This document shows, in pieces, positions 54,357 through 64,000 of a DNA stretch of 64,000 nt; position 1 is the first letter of the stretch, and each line of letters opens with the position of its first letter. The stretch lies in assembly GCF_039852015.1 (NCBI RefSeq), contig NZ_CP156626.1:2266249-2330248 (forward strand), given 5' to 3'. Source of the stretch: Robbsia sp. KACC 23696. Lineage in GTDB: Bacteria; Pseudomonadota; Gammaproteobacteria; Burkholderiales; Burkholderiaceae. A program made the translations under genes and the position numbers. Under the pieces are notes generated by a model. It was not told the DNA's origin, made no database searches, and was given only the letters and a program-made list of their open reading frames with translations.

Positions 54357-56654
54357 TCAGAACGCAGTACCAATCTGGAACTGGAACTTCTGGTACTGAT
54401 CGCCTTCCTTCTTGACCAGCGGGAAACCCAAGCTCAACTTCAGCGGACCGATCGGCGAGATCCACGCCAGACCCACACCATAGCCATAACGCAGATCGCT
54501 CAGCTGAATATTCTGCGAATCGCCCCAGACATTACCCGCGTCGAAGAACGTGAAGACGCGCAACGTCCGGTCATAGCCGGTGCCCGGCAACGGGAACGTC
54601 AATTCGACGTTACCCACCAGCATCTTCGCGCCACCGATCGGATCGTTGGTGACCGCATCACGCGGACCCAGCGAGCTCGGCTCATAGCCGCGAACCGAGC
54701 CGATACCGCCGGCGTAGTAGTTCTTGAAGATCGGGTAGGCGCCGCCGATGCCCTTACCATAGCCAAACTGGCCGTTCAGACCCAGCACGAAGCCGCGCGC
54801 GAACGAGTAGTAGAACTGCTGTTGCAAGTCCACTTTCCAGTACTTCGTGCTGCCCGCCGGCGTACCCACTTCGGCGTTTGCACGCGTGAAGTAACCGCGG
54901 CTCGGCACCAGCGCGCTATCACGCGCGTCGCGCGACCAGCCCATCGTCACCGGCACGGCATTCGAGATGCGACCGTACTCGTTCACGTAGTCCTTGTAGG
55001 ACTGCGGCGTGGCGGCATCGACGTCCAGGCGATACTGTTGGAAACCGAGACCGAAGTAGACGGTATCGAATTCCGAGAACGGCACGCCGAACTTCAAGTC
55101 GGCACCGGCCGTGATGATCCGGAAGCTACTGTCCGTCGAGTAGTACAGCGGCGTCGACGTTTGATAGTAGGCACTCGTGATCCGGCTGATGCCGTCCACG
55201 GTGAAGTACGGGTCCGTCTGCGTCACCGACAGCGTACGGTAGTAGCTCGACGTGTTGACGTTGACTGCCAGGCTGGTGCCCGAACCGAATACGTTGTCCT
55301 GCGACACGCCCGCCGACAGCACGACCTTGTCCGTCGAGGAGAAGCCGGCGCCCAGCGTGATCGCACCGGTCGGCTTTTCCTTGACCGCGACATCGACGTC
55401 GACCTGATCCGGCGTGCCGGCGACCGGCTGCGTGGTCACATTGACGTCGGTGAAATAGCCGAGGCGGTTGATCCGATCCTGCGACAACTTCAGGCGATTA
55501 CTGTCGAACCACGACGATTCGAACTGGCGCATTTCACGGCGCACGACTTCGTCGCGCGTCTTCGTGTTGCCGGTGATGTTCACATGGCGCACATAGACGC
55601 GACGGCCGGTCTCGACCTTCAGGTTCAATGCCACCGTGTGGTCGGCCTGATCGATCTGCGGCTCGGCGTTCACGGTCGCGAACGCGTAGCCGTACTCACC
55701 GAGCTTGTTGACGATCGCCTTCGTCGAATCCTGCAGCTTGGCGGCCGAGAACCGGTCGCCGGCCTTCAGTTTCAGCAGCTTTTCCAGCTCGGCCTTCTTG
55801 TCCAGCAACTCACCCGACAGCTGAATCGACGATACCTTGTACGGCTCGCCTTCATGCAGGCTGAGCGTCAGGTACATATTCTTCTTGTCCGGCGTGATCG
55901 ACACCTGCGTCGATTCGATGCTGAACTCGAGATAGCCGCGATCCAGATAGTAGCTGCGGACATGCTCCAGATCGGTGGTCAGCTTGTCCTTCGAATACAG
56001 GTCGTTCTTCGTGTACCACGAGAACCAGTTCGGCGTGGACAGCTGCATTTCATCGCGCAGCGTGCCGCTGGAGAATGCCTTGTTACCGATGAAGTTGACC
56101 TGGCGGATCTTCGCACTCGGGCCTTCGATCACCGAAAACAGGATCGCCACGCGGCTGCGGTCCACCGGCGTAACCGTCGTCGTCACCTCGGCGGCATAGT
56201 AGCCGCGCGTCAGGTACTGACGCTTCAACTCCTGCTCGGCCTTGTCGGCGAGCGATTTGTCGAAGTAACGGCCCGGCGCCATGCCGCTGGAGCGCAGCGC
56301 TTTCGACAACGTGTCCTTGTCGAATTCCTTGGTGCCGGTGAAGTCGATTGTCGCGATCGACGGCCGCTCGGAAACCTGAACGACAACCGTGGCGCCCTCG
56401 ACGTCTACACGGACGTCATTGAAGAATCCCGTTGCATACAGTGCGCGAATCGCCGCCGAGGCTTTGTCGTCGGTGAACGTATCGCCCTTCTTGATGGGCA
56501 GATACGCGAACACCGTGCCCGGCTCGACGCGCTGCAGTCCCTCGATCCGAATGTCTTGAACCACGAACGGCGCTGCTGCATGTGCGATGAGGGTGTGCGC
56601 CGCAATAGCGGCAACGGCAACCGACTTCGGCACGAGGTGATGAGATTTCAACAA
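54357..56654 (-). CDS. bamA: outer-membrane assembly factor BamA
   Basis: The 765-residue Omp85 protein inserts beta-barrel proteins in the outer membrane. A signal peptide (cleavage near AHAAA) precedes five POTRA domains, the first starting FVVQDIRIEGLQRVEPGTVFAYLPIKKGD. The barrel begins about residue 425 and includes the lid-lock motif VRGYEPSSLGPRD. It ends in phenylalanine (FQFQIGTAF). Complete and of normal length. It follows rseP and precedes ompH. Confidence 0.97.
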   Translation of the reverse strand: MLKSHHLVPKSVAVAAIAAHTLIAHAAAPFVVQDIRIEGLQRVEPGTVFAYLPIKKGDTFTDDKASAAIRALYATGFFNDVRVDVEGATVVVQVSERPSIATIDFTGTKEFDKDTLSKALRSSGMAPGRYFDKSLADKAEQELKRQYLTRGYYAAEVTTTVTPVDRSRVAILFSVIEGPSAKIRQVNFIGNKAFSSGTLRDEMQLSTPNWFSWYTKNDLYSKDKLTTDLEHVRSYYLDRGYLEFSIESTQVSITPDKKNMYLTLSLHEGEPYKVSSIQLSGELLDKKAELEKLLKLKAGDRFSAAKLQDSTKAIVNKLGEYGYAFATVNAEPQIDQADHTVALNLKVETGRRVYVRHVNITGNTKTRDEVVRREMRQFESSWFDSNRLKLSQDRINRLGYFTDVNVTTQPVAGTPDQVDVDVAVKEKPTGAITLGAGFSSTDKVVLSAGVSQDNVFGSGTSLAVNVNTSSYYRTLSVTQTDPYFTVDGISRITSAYYQTSTPLYYSTDSSFRIITAGADLKFGVPFSEFDTVYFGLGFQQYRLDVDAATPQSYKDYVNEYGRISNAVPVTMGWSRDARDSALVPSRGYFTRANAEVGTPAGSTKYWKVDLQQQFYYSFARGFVLGLNGQFGYGKGIGGAYPIFKNYYAGGIGSVRGYEPSSLGPRDAVTNDPIGGAKMLVGNVELTFPLPGTGYDRTLRVFTFFDAGNVWGDSQNIQLSDLRYGYGVGLAWISPIGPLKLSLGFPLVKKEGDQYQKFQFQIGTAF

Positions 56655-56698
56655 CTTGCTCCCGATTCAATGGAAGTTTTTTGGCGAAGAATATTCCG

Positions 56699-56737
56699 GG
56701 CCTTGAAAGCCCACTCTTAGGGGGCGCCTTCAAGGCC
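56699..56737 (-). terminator. hairpin between rseP and bamA
   Basis: GGCCTTGAA (56699-56707) and TTCAAGGCC (56729-56737) are perfect 9-base arms with a 21-base loop. It lies 23 bases past the rseP stop and 44 bases before the bamA start. It may be a partial terminator or processing site. Confidence 0.4.
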
Positions 56738-56760
56738 TGTCCGGTGCGTACGATGCGGAC

Positions 56761-58311
56761 TCAGGTATGCACGAGCCGCGTCAGGTCGTTGAACAGCGCG
56801 ACAACCGACAGCGCGACGATGCAAACCAGGCCCGCCCGCTGCAGGATTCCCTGCCATCGTTCGGACACTGCCCGGCCAGTCAGCGCTTCGACCGCATAAT
56901 ATAACAGATGCCCCCCATCCAAAACGGGAATCGGAAGTAGATTCAATACGCCAAGGCTGATACTGACCAAAGCGAGAAAGGAGACGAAAGCTGCGACACC
57001 CATTCGCGCGCTGCGCCCCGCGTAGTCCGCGATGGTCACAGGGCCGCTCAGATTGCGTATAGACGCCTGTCCGGTCAGCATCCGGCCAAACATCTTCACC
57101 GAAAACGAGGCCACATCCCACGTCCGGCCCGCTGCCATTTGTAACGACTGCAATGGGCCGTAATGCACATCGACCGTCGGCATCTCCATGCCGAGTGCCG
57201 CGCCGATGCGACCGAACGACGGACCGCCCTTCGGGTCCGCCACCGCGTCGGGGACCACATGCACCGTCATCGTCGTCGTGCCGCGTGCGATATCGAGCGT
57301 CGTGTCCCGTCCCGGCCGGGCGCGCATCAACAGCACCAGCGCGTTGGCGTCATCCACCGGCTCGCCCTGCGCCCGCAGGACCTTATCGCCTTCGCGCAGA
57401 CCGGCACGTGCGGCAGGGGTGCCCGCTTGCACGCCGGCTATCAGCGGCGCCGCGCCACCCGGCAAGAGGCCCAAGCGCGCCGCGAGATCCGTTTGGCCGG
57501 CCGTCTCGCCGTCGCTGGCGCCGTCTCGGGACGGGCCCAACGCCGACAACGACAAGGCATGCGTCGTCAGGACGCCGTCACGGCGCGTGCGCAGCACCAC
57601 CGTACTCGCATCGGTACCAGCATCCTTCGCCAACCAATGGCGCAACTCGGGCCAGGATCGGAGATCGCGGTAAGCGGCATCGCCCTCGTCGCTGCCGTCG
57701 CGCTGCGCTACACGGATCGCTTCGACATGCTCGCCGCTGACGATGCCCGCGCGCGCGGCGACGCTGCCGGGGACCGGCGTGCCCAGGATCGCTTCCGGTT
57801 CCGGCTGCCCGTATAAGGACAGCGAGGCGAATAAGGCGATCGCGAGAATGAAATTCGCAATGGGGCCGGCCGCGACGATCGCGAAGCGTTTGCCCACCGA
57901 CTGCCGGTTGAACGCGTGCGGGAGATCGGCGCGATCAATACGGAAGATCGACGCGTCGTCGGCCGCCGCATCCACGGCGGTGGCGACGGTCGTCGCAGCG
58001 GACGCTGCGCCGCCCGGGGTGCGGGCGGGTACGACAGCCTCAGCCGGCGCCGCGGCGTCCGGTGACAGCACTTGCGTCGGATCGCGCTCGTCGAGCATCC
58101 GTACATAGCCGCCGAGCGGCAGCCAACCGATGGTCCAGAGCGTGCCGTCACGGCCCCGACGGGACAGCAGCGGCTTGCCGAAACCGATCGAGAAACGGAG
58201 CACCTTGACGCCGCACCATCGTGCCACGCTGTAATGGCCCAACTCGTGGAACACCACCAGGATGCCGATGGCGACAATAAATCCGATCACCGACGTCACG
58301 AAGTCGAACAT
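56761..58311 (-). CDS. rseP: site-2 metalloprotease RseP
   Basis: The 516-residue inner-membrane protease cuts anti-sigma factors such as RseA in the envelope stress response. The zinc site is VVFHELGHYSVARW (H22, E23, H26) with a later NLLPIPVLDGGH motif. Two PDZ domains lie between. Compared with typical 450-residue homologues there is an Ala-rich insert of about 45 residues between LDERDPTQ and HAFNRQSVGKRFAIV, and another Asp/Gly-rich stretch near the second PDZ. ATG 58311 (MFDFVTSVIGFIVAIG) is the family start; 58362 is not plausible. It lies between dxr and bamA. Confidence 0.94.
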   Translation of the reverse strand: MFDFVTSVIGFIVAIGILVVFHELGHYSVARWCGVKVLRFSIGFGKPLLSRRGRDGTLWTIGWLPLGGYVRMLDERDPTQVLSPDAAAPAEAVVPARTPGGAASAATTVATAVDAAADDASIFRIDRADLPHAFNRQSVGKRFAIVAAGPIANFILAIALFASLSLYGQPEPEAILGTPVPGSVAARAGIVSGEHVEAIRVAQRDGSDEGDAAYRDLRSWPELRHWLAKDAGTDASTVVLRTRRDGVLTTHALSLSALGPSRDGASDGETAGQTDLAARLGLLPGGAAPLIAGVQAGTPAARAGLREGDKVLRAQGEPVDDANALVLLMRARPGRDTTLDIARGTTTMTVHVVPDAVADPKGGPSFGRIGAALGMEMPTVDVHYGPLQSLQMAAGRTWDVASFSVKMFGRMLTGQASIRNLSGPVTIADYAGRSARMGVAAFVSFLALVSISLGVLNLLPIPVLDGGHLLYYAVEALTGRAVSERWQGILQRAGLVCIVALSVVALFNDLTRLVHT

Positions 58312-58327
58312 AGGCCTGTCTTGCCCC

Positions 58328-59533
58328 TCAATGATGCCAACGGTGCCTTTCGAGACACGCACGTGCCTGCGATCGCGCGGCCTCGTCGGCCGCGAACACG
58401 TCTTCCAGCCGCGATGCGGCCCCGTGCGTCATCGCATTCATGACGTCTTCAACCACCGTCGCAATCGCGGTAAATCGGATCCGCCCTTCCAGGAAGGCGT
58501 CGACGGCGACTTCATTTGCCGCATTCATCGCGGCACTCGCCGTGCCGCCCTGCTCCAGCGAGGCAAACGCCAAACGCAGACACGGGAAACGCACCAGATC
58601 GGGCTTTTCGAACTGCAACTGGCCGATTGCCGCGAGATCCAGCGGGCCGACGCCGGAGGCGATACGCTCCGGGAACGCCAGCGCATGCGCGATCGGCGTG
58701 CGCATATCGGGATTACCCAGCTCCGCGAGCACCGAGCCATCCGAATACGACACCATCGAATGAATCACGCTTTGCGGATGGATCAGGACGTCGATGCGCG
58801 ACGGCGGTAACCCGAACAGCCAGTGCGCCTCGATGACCTCGAGGCCCTTATTCATCATCGTCGCGGAATCGACCGAGATCTTGCGACCCATCACCCAGTT
58901 CGGATGGGCACAGGCCTGATCCGGCGTCACGTCGGCCAAGCTGGCCGGATCGCGCGTGCGGAACGGGCCCCCCGACGCCGTCAGGATGATTTTTTCGATG
59001 CCGCCGCGTGGGTCCTGCACCGCCGCCTTACCCGCTTGCTGCGCCGGGGGCAGGCATTGGAAGATCGCGTTGTGTTCGCTGTCCAAGGGCAGCAAGGTGG
59101 CGCCGCTTTCCTGAACGGCGGCCATGTACAGCGCGCCGGACATCACCAGCGCCTCTTTGTTCGCCAGCAGGATGCGCTTGCCGGTACGCGCCGCGGCCAA
59201 GGCACTCGGCAGCCCGGCGGCGCCGACGATCGCCGCCACGACGGTATCGCATTCGGGCGATGCCGCGATATCGCACAGCGCCTCGGGGCCATACGCGACT
59301 TCGGTGCTCAGGCCGCGCTCGCGCAACGCCTGCTGCAACGATTTCGCCGCCTCCGCACTGCCGATCACGGCCAAGGCCGGGCGGAAAACCGCGCATTGCT
59401 CGGCGAGGGCTTCCCAATTGCGCTGTGCCGACAGGGCATAGATGCTGTATCGCTCCGGATGGCGCGCCACCACATCCAGCGTGCTCTTGCCGATGGACCC
59501 GGTCGAGCCGAGCAAGGAAATCCGTTGTGTCAT
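58328..59533 (-). CDS. dxr: 1-deoxy-D-xylulose 5-phosphate reductoisomerase
   Basis: The 401-residue enzyme makes MEP in the non-mevalonate isoprenoid pathway. The NADPH site is [15 protein letters not shown]. Metal and substrate sites include [27 protein letters not shown] and [33 protein letters not shown] is also conserved. The length is normal. It feeds the substrate line of the neighbouring uppS gene. Confidence 0.97.
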   Translation of the reverse strand: MTQRISLLGSTGSIGKSTLDVVARHPERYSIYALSAQRNWEALAEQCAVFRPALAVIGSAEAAKSLQQALRERGLSTEVAYGPEALCDIAASPECDTVVAAIVGAAGLPSALAAARTGKRILLANKEALVMSGALYMAAVQESGATLLPLDSEHNAIFQCLPPAQQAGKAAVQDPRGGIEKIILTASGGPFRTRDPASLADVTPDQACAHPNWVMGRKISVDSATMMNKGLEVIEAHWLFGLPPSRIDVLIHPQSVIHSMVSYSDGSVLAELGNPDMRTPIAHALAFPERIASGVGPLDLAAIGQLQFEKPDLVRFPCLRLAFASLEQGGTASAAMNAANEVAVDAFLEGRIRFTAIATVVEDVMNAMTHGAASRLEDVFAADEAARSQARACLERHRWHH

Positions 59534-59572
59534 ATCACACTCAAAAAACCGACCGTATTCGCTGGGCCGGCA

Positions 59573-60415
59573 TCACACCAGATTGCCCGACCCCAGCAGC
59601 AGCATCGCCAACGGCAGGACGGGCAACAACGCATCGACACGGTCCAACACACCGCCATGACCGGGCAGCAACTGACTCGAATCCTTGACGCCGGCCTGAC
59701 GCTTCATCAGCGACTCGAACAAGTCGCCGATCACACTGAACACCACCAGCACCAGCACCGCGGCCAAGGCCCGGCCGACACCGAAACGACCGGCGTACTC
59801 GGTGAAAATCGTCGGCGCGAAGGCATGGGTCGCGATCGCGAGGCCGGCGACGATCAAGACGACCACCGCGCCGCCGATCGCGCCTTCCCAGCTCTTGCCC
59901 GGACTGATCGTCACCGCCAGCTTGCGCTTGCCGAACTGACGGCCGACAAAATAAGCGCCGATATCGGCGAGCCAGACCACGATCATCATCGACAGCACAA
60001 GCGCGACGCCCCAGTCCCGACGCGCGGACACCAGCGCATGCCAACAACCGAGGAAGACGACGATACCGGCGAGCAGCATGAAGACACGCCAGGCCCCGGC
60101 AGCCAATGTCGGGCGCCGAACGAACACATAGGGCACTAACAGCACCCAGAACAAGGCGCACGCTTTATAGAGACCGAGCGGCGCGACGGCGCCACTGGAC
60201 ATGCCGCGCATGCTGACGAGCAAGGCCAGCGCCGCCACGGCCGCGTAGAGGTAAGGGGCGACGCCCTTCAGCTTCAAGAGCCGCGCCCACTCCCAGGCGG
60301 CGCAGACCAGCACGATGCCGATCATGGCGCCAAAACCGGAAATGGGGGCCCACAAGGTGACCGGCACCAGGATCAGCAGGAGGACGATGGCGGTAATGAC
60401 GCGGGTTTTCAGCAT
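59573..60415 (-). CDS. cdsA: phosphatidate cytidylyltransferase
   Basis: The 280-residue inner-membrane enzyme makes CDP-diacylglycerol, the precursor of all phospholipids. About eight helices are visible. The family signature is present near the C-terminus: [19 protein letters not shown] followed by [16 protein letters not shown] 60415 overlaps the uppS stop by 7 bases. Confidence 0.96.
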   Translation of the reverse strand: MLKTRVITAIVLLLILVPVTLWAPISGFGAMIGIVLVCAAWEWARLLKLKGVAPYLYAAVAALALLVSMRGMSSGAVAPLGLYKACALFWVLLVPYVFVRRPTLAAGAWRVFMLLAGIVVFLGCWHALVSARRDWGVALVLSMMIVVWLADIGAYFVGRQFGKRKLAVTISPGKSWEGAIGGAVVVLIVAGLAIATHAFAPTIFTEYAGRFGVGRALAAVLVLVVFSVIGDLFESLMKRQAGVKDSSQLLPGHGGVLDRVDALLPVLPLAMLLLGSGNLV

Positions 60416-61227
60416 GGCAAGGAACCCAGTCCTTGCTCAGTCGCCTGCGCCGCCGTGTCCGCTTCGACACCGCCATCCGACGCCAACTGCGCGCTGGTCC
60501 GGCCGAATCGACGTTCCCGATGCCGGAACGACGCAATCGCTTCGTTAAAGACTTTCTCGTCGAAGTCGGGCCAGAAGGACGGCGTGAAATACAGCTCGGT
60601 ATAAGCCAATTGCCACAGCAGAAAATTACTGACGCGCTGCTCGCCACCGGTGCGAATAAACAAATCCGGCTCAGGCGCGTAGGCCATGGCAAGGTGTTGC
60701 TCGAAACGCTCTTCGTCGATTTCGCCGATATCGCCACGCGCCGCGGCCTCTTCGGCGATCTTGCGCGTGGCCTGCAGGATGTCCCAGCGACCGCCGTAGT
60801 TGGCGGCGATGGTCAGCGTCATCCGCGTGTTCTTGGCGGTTTTCGCTTCGGCGCGTGCCGCCAGTTCGATAATGCGTTTATTGAAGCGCGACAGATCGCC
60901 GACGATGCGCAAGCGGATCCCGTTTGCATGCATCTTCGCCACTTCCCGCTCGAGCACGGCAATGAACAGACGCATCAGGAAAGACACCTCGTCTTCCGGA
61001 CGACGCCAATTTTCAGAGCTGAAAGCGAACAGCGTCAGATATTCGACGCCCCGATCCAGGCACAGCGATACGGTGCGATGAATGGCTTCCACGCCTTTCG
61101 TATGCCCCGCAACGCGAGGCAGATGGCGCTTTTGCGCCCAGCGGCCGTTACCGTCCAGGATGATCGCGATATGACGCGGGATCGAGGTCGAATCCGGAAC
61201 ACACAGGGTTGAGCTGGTATGGGTCAT
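60409..61227 (-). CDS. uppS: undecaprenyl diphosphate synthase
   Basis: The 272-residue cis-prenyltransferase makes the C55 carrier for peptidoglycan and O-antigen. Conserved regions are [24 protein letters not shown] (D25), [23 protein letters not shown] and [28 protein letters not shown]. The C-terminal 25 residues are a variable tail. ATG 61227 is preferred; a GTG at 61239 is in frame. Confidence 0.96.
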   Translation of the reverse strand: MTHTSSTLCVPDSTSIPRHIAIILDGNGRWAQKRHLPRVAGHTKGVEAIHRTVSLCLDRGVEYLTLFAFSSENWRRPEDEVSFLMRLFIAVLEREVAKMHANGIRLRIVGDLSRFNKRIIELAARAEAKTAKNTRMTLTIAANYGGRWDILQATRKIAEEAAARGDIGEIDEERFEQHLAMAYAPEPDLFIRTGGEQRVSNFLLWQLAYTELYFTPSFWPDFDEKVFNEAIASFRHRERRFGRTSAQLASDGGVEADTAAQATEQGLGSLPC

Positions 61228-61322
61228 AGGCGCCGACACCGTTGCCGGGTCGGGTCGTGAAGGGTCAAAACCACGGGCGTGGCGACTGCGCCGGCCAGCG
61301 CGTGGTCAGACGTTTTACAAAG

Positions 61323-61344
61323 CGGCCCCGAAAACATCGGGCCG
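61323..61344 (-). terminator. hairpin after frr
   Basis: CGGCCCCGA (61323-61331) and TCGGGCCG (61337-61344) pair with one bulge around AAACA. It lies 5 bases past the frr stop on the minus strand and is followed there by a T-containing stretch. A moderate terminator or attenuator before uppS. Confidence 0.5.
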
Positions 61345-61348
61345 TCAC

Positions 61349-61909
61349 TCAGACGGTCATGATCTCCGCTTCCTTCGCCACCACCAATTTGTCGACCTCC
61401 GCAACGAACTTGTCGGTGGCTTTCTGGATCTCGTCCTGCGCGCGACGGTCGTCGTCTTCGGAGATTTCCTTGTCCTTGACCAATTTCTTCGATTGCTCGT
61501 TCGCATCGCGACGCAGATTGCGCAGCGCGATCTTGGCCGATTCAGCCTCGCTCTTCACAACCTTCACCAGTTCGCGACGACGCTCTTCGGTCAACATCGG
61601 CATCGGCACACGGATCACTTCACCTTGCGTCGACGGGTTCAAACCCAGATCCGACTCGCGAATTGCCTTCTCGACCTTCGCGACCATCGGCTTTTCCCAG
61701 GGCTGCACGCCAATCGTTCGCGCATCCACGAGCGTCACGTTAGCGACTTGCCCGATCGGCACCGGCGAGCCGTAGTAATCCACCTGAATGTGATCCAACA
61801 AGCCCGTGTGCGCGCGGCCGGTACGGATCTTGGCCAGATCGGCCTTGAACGAGTCGATCGTACGCACCATCTTCTGATCGAGCTGCTTCTTGATATCAGC
61901 GATTGCCAT
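61349..61909 (-). CDS. frr: ribosome recycling factor
   Basis: The 186-residue factor splits post-termination ribosomes with EF-G. Domain I is a three-helix bundle ([26 protein letters not shown], then [60 protein letters not shown] in parts). Domain II has [29 protein letters not shown]. Complete and of normal length. It lies between pyrH and uppS. Confidence 0.97.
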   Translation of the reverse strand: MAIADIKKQLDQKMVRTIDSFKADLAKIRTGRAHTGLLDHIQVDYYGSPVPIGQVANVTLVDARTIGVQPWEKPMVAKVEKAIRESDLGLNPSTQGEVIRVPMPMLTEERRRELVKVVKSEAESAKIALRNLRRDANEQSKKLVKDKEISEDDDRRAQDEIQKATDKFVAEVDKLVVAKEAEIMTV

Positions 61910-62108
61910 CTTGTTCTCCCAACCTATAGTGCATTGTGCGGCGGCATTCTTATCGATCGATTACGCCGTCCCGCTCTCCCGCCGCAGCCACGCTTTCGCG
62001 GCGCATGCGCAACAGACGGAACGGTCAAACGTTCGAAAGTATGACAACCTGCCCCGCACCGATGATGCCCTTCCGGCACCACCATTCCGCCAAGCTGCTG
62101 CCCTGCCC

Positions 62109-62132
62109 GGGAGCGCCCACCTGGGCGCTCCC
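62109..62132 (-). terminator. hairpin after pyrH
   Basis: GGGAGCGCCCA (62109-62119) and TGGGCGCTCCC (62122-62132) are perfect 11-base arms around CC, 15 bases past the pyrH stop. There is no T-tract downstream. The pyrH stop itself sits in a smaller ACGTC/GACGT stem. It may limit read-through into frr. The rest of 61910-62147 shows no gene. Confidence 0.5.
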
Positions 62133-62147
62133 CCCCAACACGTCTTT

Positions 62148-62861
62148 TTAGACGTGAACGAGCGTACCCTCTTCCTCGCCCAAGATAACCCGACGCAGCG
62201 CGCCCGGCTTCACGATCGAGAACACCCGAATCGGCAACTTCTGGTCACGACACAGCGCAAAGGCCGTCGCATCCATCACCTGCAGATTCTTGCTGATGGC
62301 TTCGTCGAACGTGATGGTCGAATAGCGGACTGCGGAGGCATCCTTCTTCGGGTCCGCCGAGTATACGCCATCTACCTTCGTTGCTTTCAAGACCACTTCA
62401 GCGCCGATTTCGGCGCCACGCAACGCGGCAGCGGTATCCGTCGTAAAGAACGGATTGCCGGTACCGGCCGCGAAAATGACCACTTTTCCTTCCTCGAGCT
62501 GACGAATGGCCCGGGGACGGATGTAAGGCTCGACCACTTGGTCCATGCGCAGCGCCGATTGCACTCGGGCCACAATGCCTGCATGACGCATGGCATCCTG
62601 CAAGGCCAACGCGTTCATCATCGTGGCCAGCATGCCCATGTAGTCGGCGGTGGCGCGATCCATCCCGGCGGCCCCTCCCGCGACACCGCGGAAGATATTG
62701 CCACCACCGATCACGACGGCCACCTGCGTGCCAAGGCGAACAATCTCGGCGACGTCGTGCACCATCCGTTCGATGGTGGCGCGATTAATACCGAAGGCGT
62801 CATCGCCCATCAGTGCTTCGCCGGAGAGTTTCAACAAGACGCGCTTATAGGAAGTTGGCAT
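62148..62861 (-). CDS. pyrH: UMP kinase
   Basis: The 237-residue enzyme phosphorylates UMP to UDP and is allosterically regulated by GTP and UTP. It starts [16 protein letters not shown]. Conserved regions are [14 protein letters not shown], the loop [20 protein letters not shown] and [15 protein letters not shown] 62861 has CAGGAA upstream, and the longer opening upstream is spurious. Complete. Confidence 0.97.
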   Translation of the reverse strand: MPTSYKRVLLKLSGEALMGDDAFGINRATIERMVHDVAEIVRLGTQVAVVIGGGNIFRGVAGGAAGMDRATADYMGMLATMMNALALQDAMRHAGIVARVQSALRMDQVVEPYIRPRAIRQLEEGKVVIFAAGTGNPFFTTDTAAALRGAEIGAEVVLKATKVDGVYSADPKKDASAVRYSTITFDEAISKNLQVMDATAFALCRDQKLPIRVFSIVKPGALRRVILGEEEGTLVHV

Positions 62862-63026
62862 ATGGGATTCCTGATAACGCCGGCGACGGCAACGGTAGAA
62901 CTTTAGAGATGAAACGACATACAGGCAACCTCGTTCCCCGTATGCGAGGCTTCCGCGACAACCGGCACGATCGCGCGACACGTGCGCGCAAGATCCGGCG
63001 AATTGTCCCAACAAGCCCTGAATACC

Positions 63027-63053
63027 GATGACGGAGGCATTGCCTCCGTCATC
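63027..63053 (-). terminator. tsf-pyrH spacer hairpin 1
   Basis: GATGACGGAGGC (63027-63038) and GCCTCCGTCATC (63042-63053) are perfect 12-base arms with a 3-base loop, about 100 bases past the tsf stop. It is the second of two strong stems in this spacer. No T-tract follows. Confidence 0.5.
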
Positions 63054-63090
63054 ATGACACAACTCGACCGGGAACAAATCTCGTCGCTCG

Positions 63091-63122
63091 CGTGGTGATG
63101 CCGACGCGTCGGCATCACCACG
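63091..63122 (-). terminator. tsf-pyrH spacer hairpin 2 (32-bp perfect palindrome)
   Basis: CGTGGTGATGCCGACG (63091-63106) and its exact complement (63107-63122) form a 32-base palindrome centred on ACGCGT. It lies 31 bases past the tsf stop. Without a T-tract it may work as a partial terminator or RNA-protecting stem between tsf and pyrH. Confidence 0.5.
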
Positions 63123-63153
63123 CGGGACGCAGAAAGGGCCCCGGACCGGTCGA

Positions 63154-64000
63154 TCAGCCCTGCGACTGCTTTGCAGCGGCAACTTGCGCAGCCACTTCTG
63201 CCGCGAAGTCGTCTTGACGCTTTTCGATGCCTTCGCCGACGACGTACAACTTGAACTGGCTGACCGTTGCGTCCGCTGCCTTCAGCATCTGCTCGATCGA
63301 CTGCTTGTCGTTCTTCACGAACGGCTGGTTCAGCAGCGACACTTCCTTCAGGAACTTCTGCACCGAACCTTCGACCATCTTTTCGACGATTTCAGCCGGC
63401 TTGCCCGATTCAGCGGCCTTCTCGGCGGCGATCTTGCGTTCCTTCTCGACCAGATCGGCCGAAACGTCGCTGGCTTGCAACGCCGCCGGCTTCATCGCCG
63501 CGATGTGCATGGCCACGTCCTTACCGACTTGCTCGTCACCGCCGTCGAACTCGACCAGCACGCCGATACGGGTGCCGTGCAGGTAGGACGCCAGCTTCTT
63601 CGCGCTTTCGATACGCTCGAAACGACGAATCGACAGGTTTTCACCGATCTTGCCGACCAGCGCAAGACGCACTGCGTCGACGGTCGAGCTTTCCAGCGCC
63701 AGCGCCGACAACGCGGCCACGTCGGCCGGGTTTTGCGTTGCAACCAGCTCCGCCACGGCCTTGCCGAACGTCAGGAAGTCGACGTTTTGCGCCACGAAGT
63801 CCGTTTCGCAGTTCAATTCGATCAAGACGCCGACGCCATTCGCCACGTGTGCAACGATGATGCCTTCCGCCGTCACGCGCGATGCGGCCTTGCTGGCCTT
63901 GTTGCCCAGCTTGACGCGCAGGATTTCCTCGGCGCGAGCCATATCGCCATCGGCCTCGGTCAGTGCCTTCTTGCATTCCATCATCGGCGCATCGGTCTTC
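63154..64000 (-). CDS. tsf: translation elongation factor Ts (N-terminus off window)
   Basis: About 282 residues of EF-Ts, the nucleotide exchange factor for EF-Tu. The frame continues upstream of the first internal methionine as KTDAP, matching the conserved [22 protein letters not shown], so roughly the first 15 residues are beyond the edge. The core has [22 protein letters not shown] and [12 protein letters not shown]. In relatives rpsB lies next upstream. Complete C-terminus. Confidence 0.97.
   Translation of the reverse strand, partial: KTDAPMMECKKALTEADGDMARAEEILRVKLGNKASKAASRVTAEGIIVAHVANGVGVLIELNCETDFVAQNVDFLTFGKAVAELVATQNPADVAALSALALESSTVDAVRLALVGKIGENLSIRRFERIESAKKLASYLHGTRIGVLVEFDGGDEQVGKDVAMHIAAMKPAALQASDVSADLVEKERKIAAEKAAESGKPAEIVEKMVEGSVQKFLKEVSLLNQPFVKNDKQSIEQMLKAADATVSQFKLYVVGEGIEKRQDDFAAEVAAQVAAAKQSQG

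Noticed and set aside
54822-56720. A 632-codon open frame on the plus strand opposite bamA
   Set aside because: Arg/Val/Gln-rich mirror product of bamA without any family signal.
1-64000. CRISPR arrays, tRNA or rRNA genes
   Set aside because: I saw no regularly spaced direct repeats and no cloverleaf or rRNA-like sequence on either strand; a very degenerate case could be missed by eye.

Overview
The right-hand 28 kb (about 35.8-64 kb) is chromosomal core DNA of a beta-proteobacterium, almost certainly Burkholderiaceae. It carries guaB-guaA, smpB beside ratA/rnfH, ppsA divergent from ppsR, and the long block tsf-pyrH-frr-uppS-cdsA-dxr-rseP-bamA-ompH-lpxD-fabZ-lpxA-lpxB-rnhB-trmH in the order known for Burkholderia relatives. 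The left 35.8 kb is a mosaic of accessory DNA ending at the 3' side of guaA. No tRNA, rRNA or CRISPR array was recognised.

Left to right: a cut IS3 (IS407-type) element at the window edge (1-612); an iron-uptake region (0.7-9.6 kb) with an AraC regulator, a siderophore-interacting flavoprotein and a Fur-box-preceded operon for a Sel1 protein, TonB receptor, PiuC hydroxylase, DUF3649 protein, PepSY protein and DUF3325 protein; a Fur-family regulator and an RND efflux trio (9.8-16.3 kb); decayed backbone of an integrative conjugative element (16.6-22.1 kb: relaxase C-terminus, frameshifted parB, DUF932, a frameshifted coiled-coil gene, DUF2958); then a compact, intact operon at 22.5-29.0 kb.

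That operon is the most interesting feature. A RelB-like antitoxin gene with a palindromic operator is followed 28 bp later by three genes chained by 4-bp ATGA overlaps: a DUF6361-like protein, a two-HKD phospholipase-D-fold protein and a 1067-residue SNF2-like helicase. Composition, coupling and position in a conjugative element suggest an anti-phage or anti-plasmid module. I know of no characterised system with this exact gene set.

From 29.2 to 34.3 kb there is an AlpA-like regulator cut by an IS66 element (29611-32110), a truncated IS3 copy, and an IS30 element nested in that IS3 with a 2-bp target duplication. A PIN toxin/HTH antitoxin pair (34.6-35.6 kb) closes the accessory part.

In the core, guaB, a small membrane protein and guaA form one transcription unit for GMP synthesis. 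PpsA and its regulatory kinase/phosphotransferase are divergent. The tsf-to-trmH series joins translation (tsf, frr), UMP kinase, phospholipid and isoprenoid precursors (cdsA, uppS, dxr), envelope proteolysis and outer-membrane assembly (rseP, bamA, ompH) and lipid A synthesis (lpxD, fabZ, lpxA, lpxB). Several of these core proteins carry Ala/Asp-rich extensions or insertions that homologues lack.
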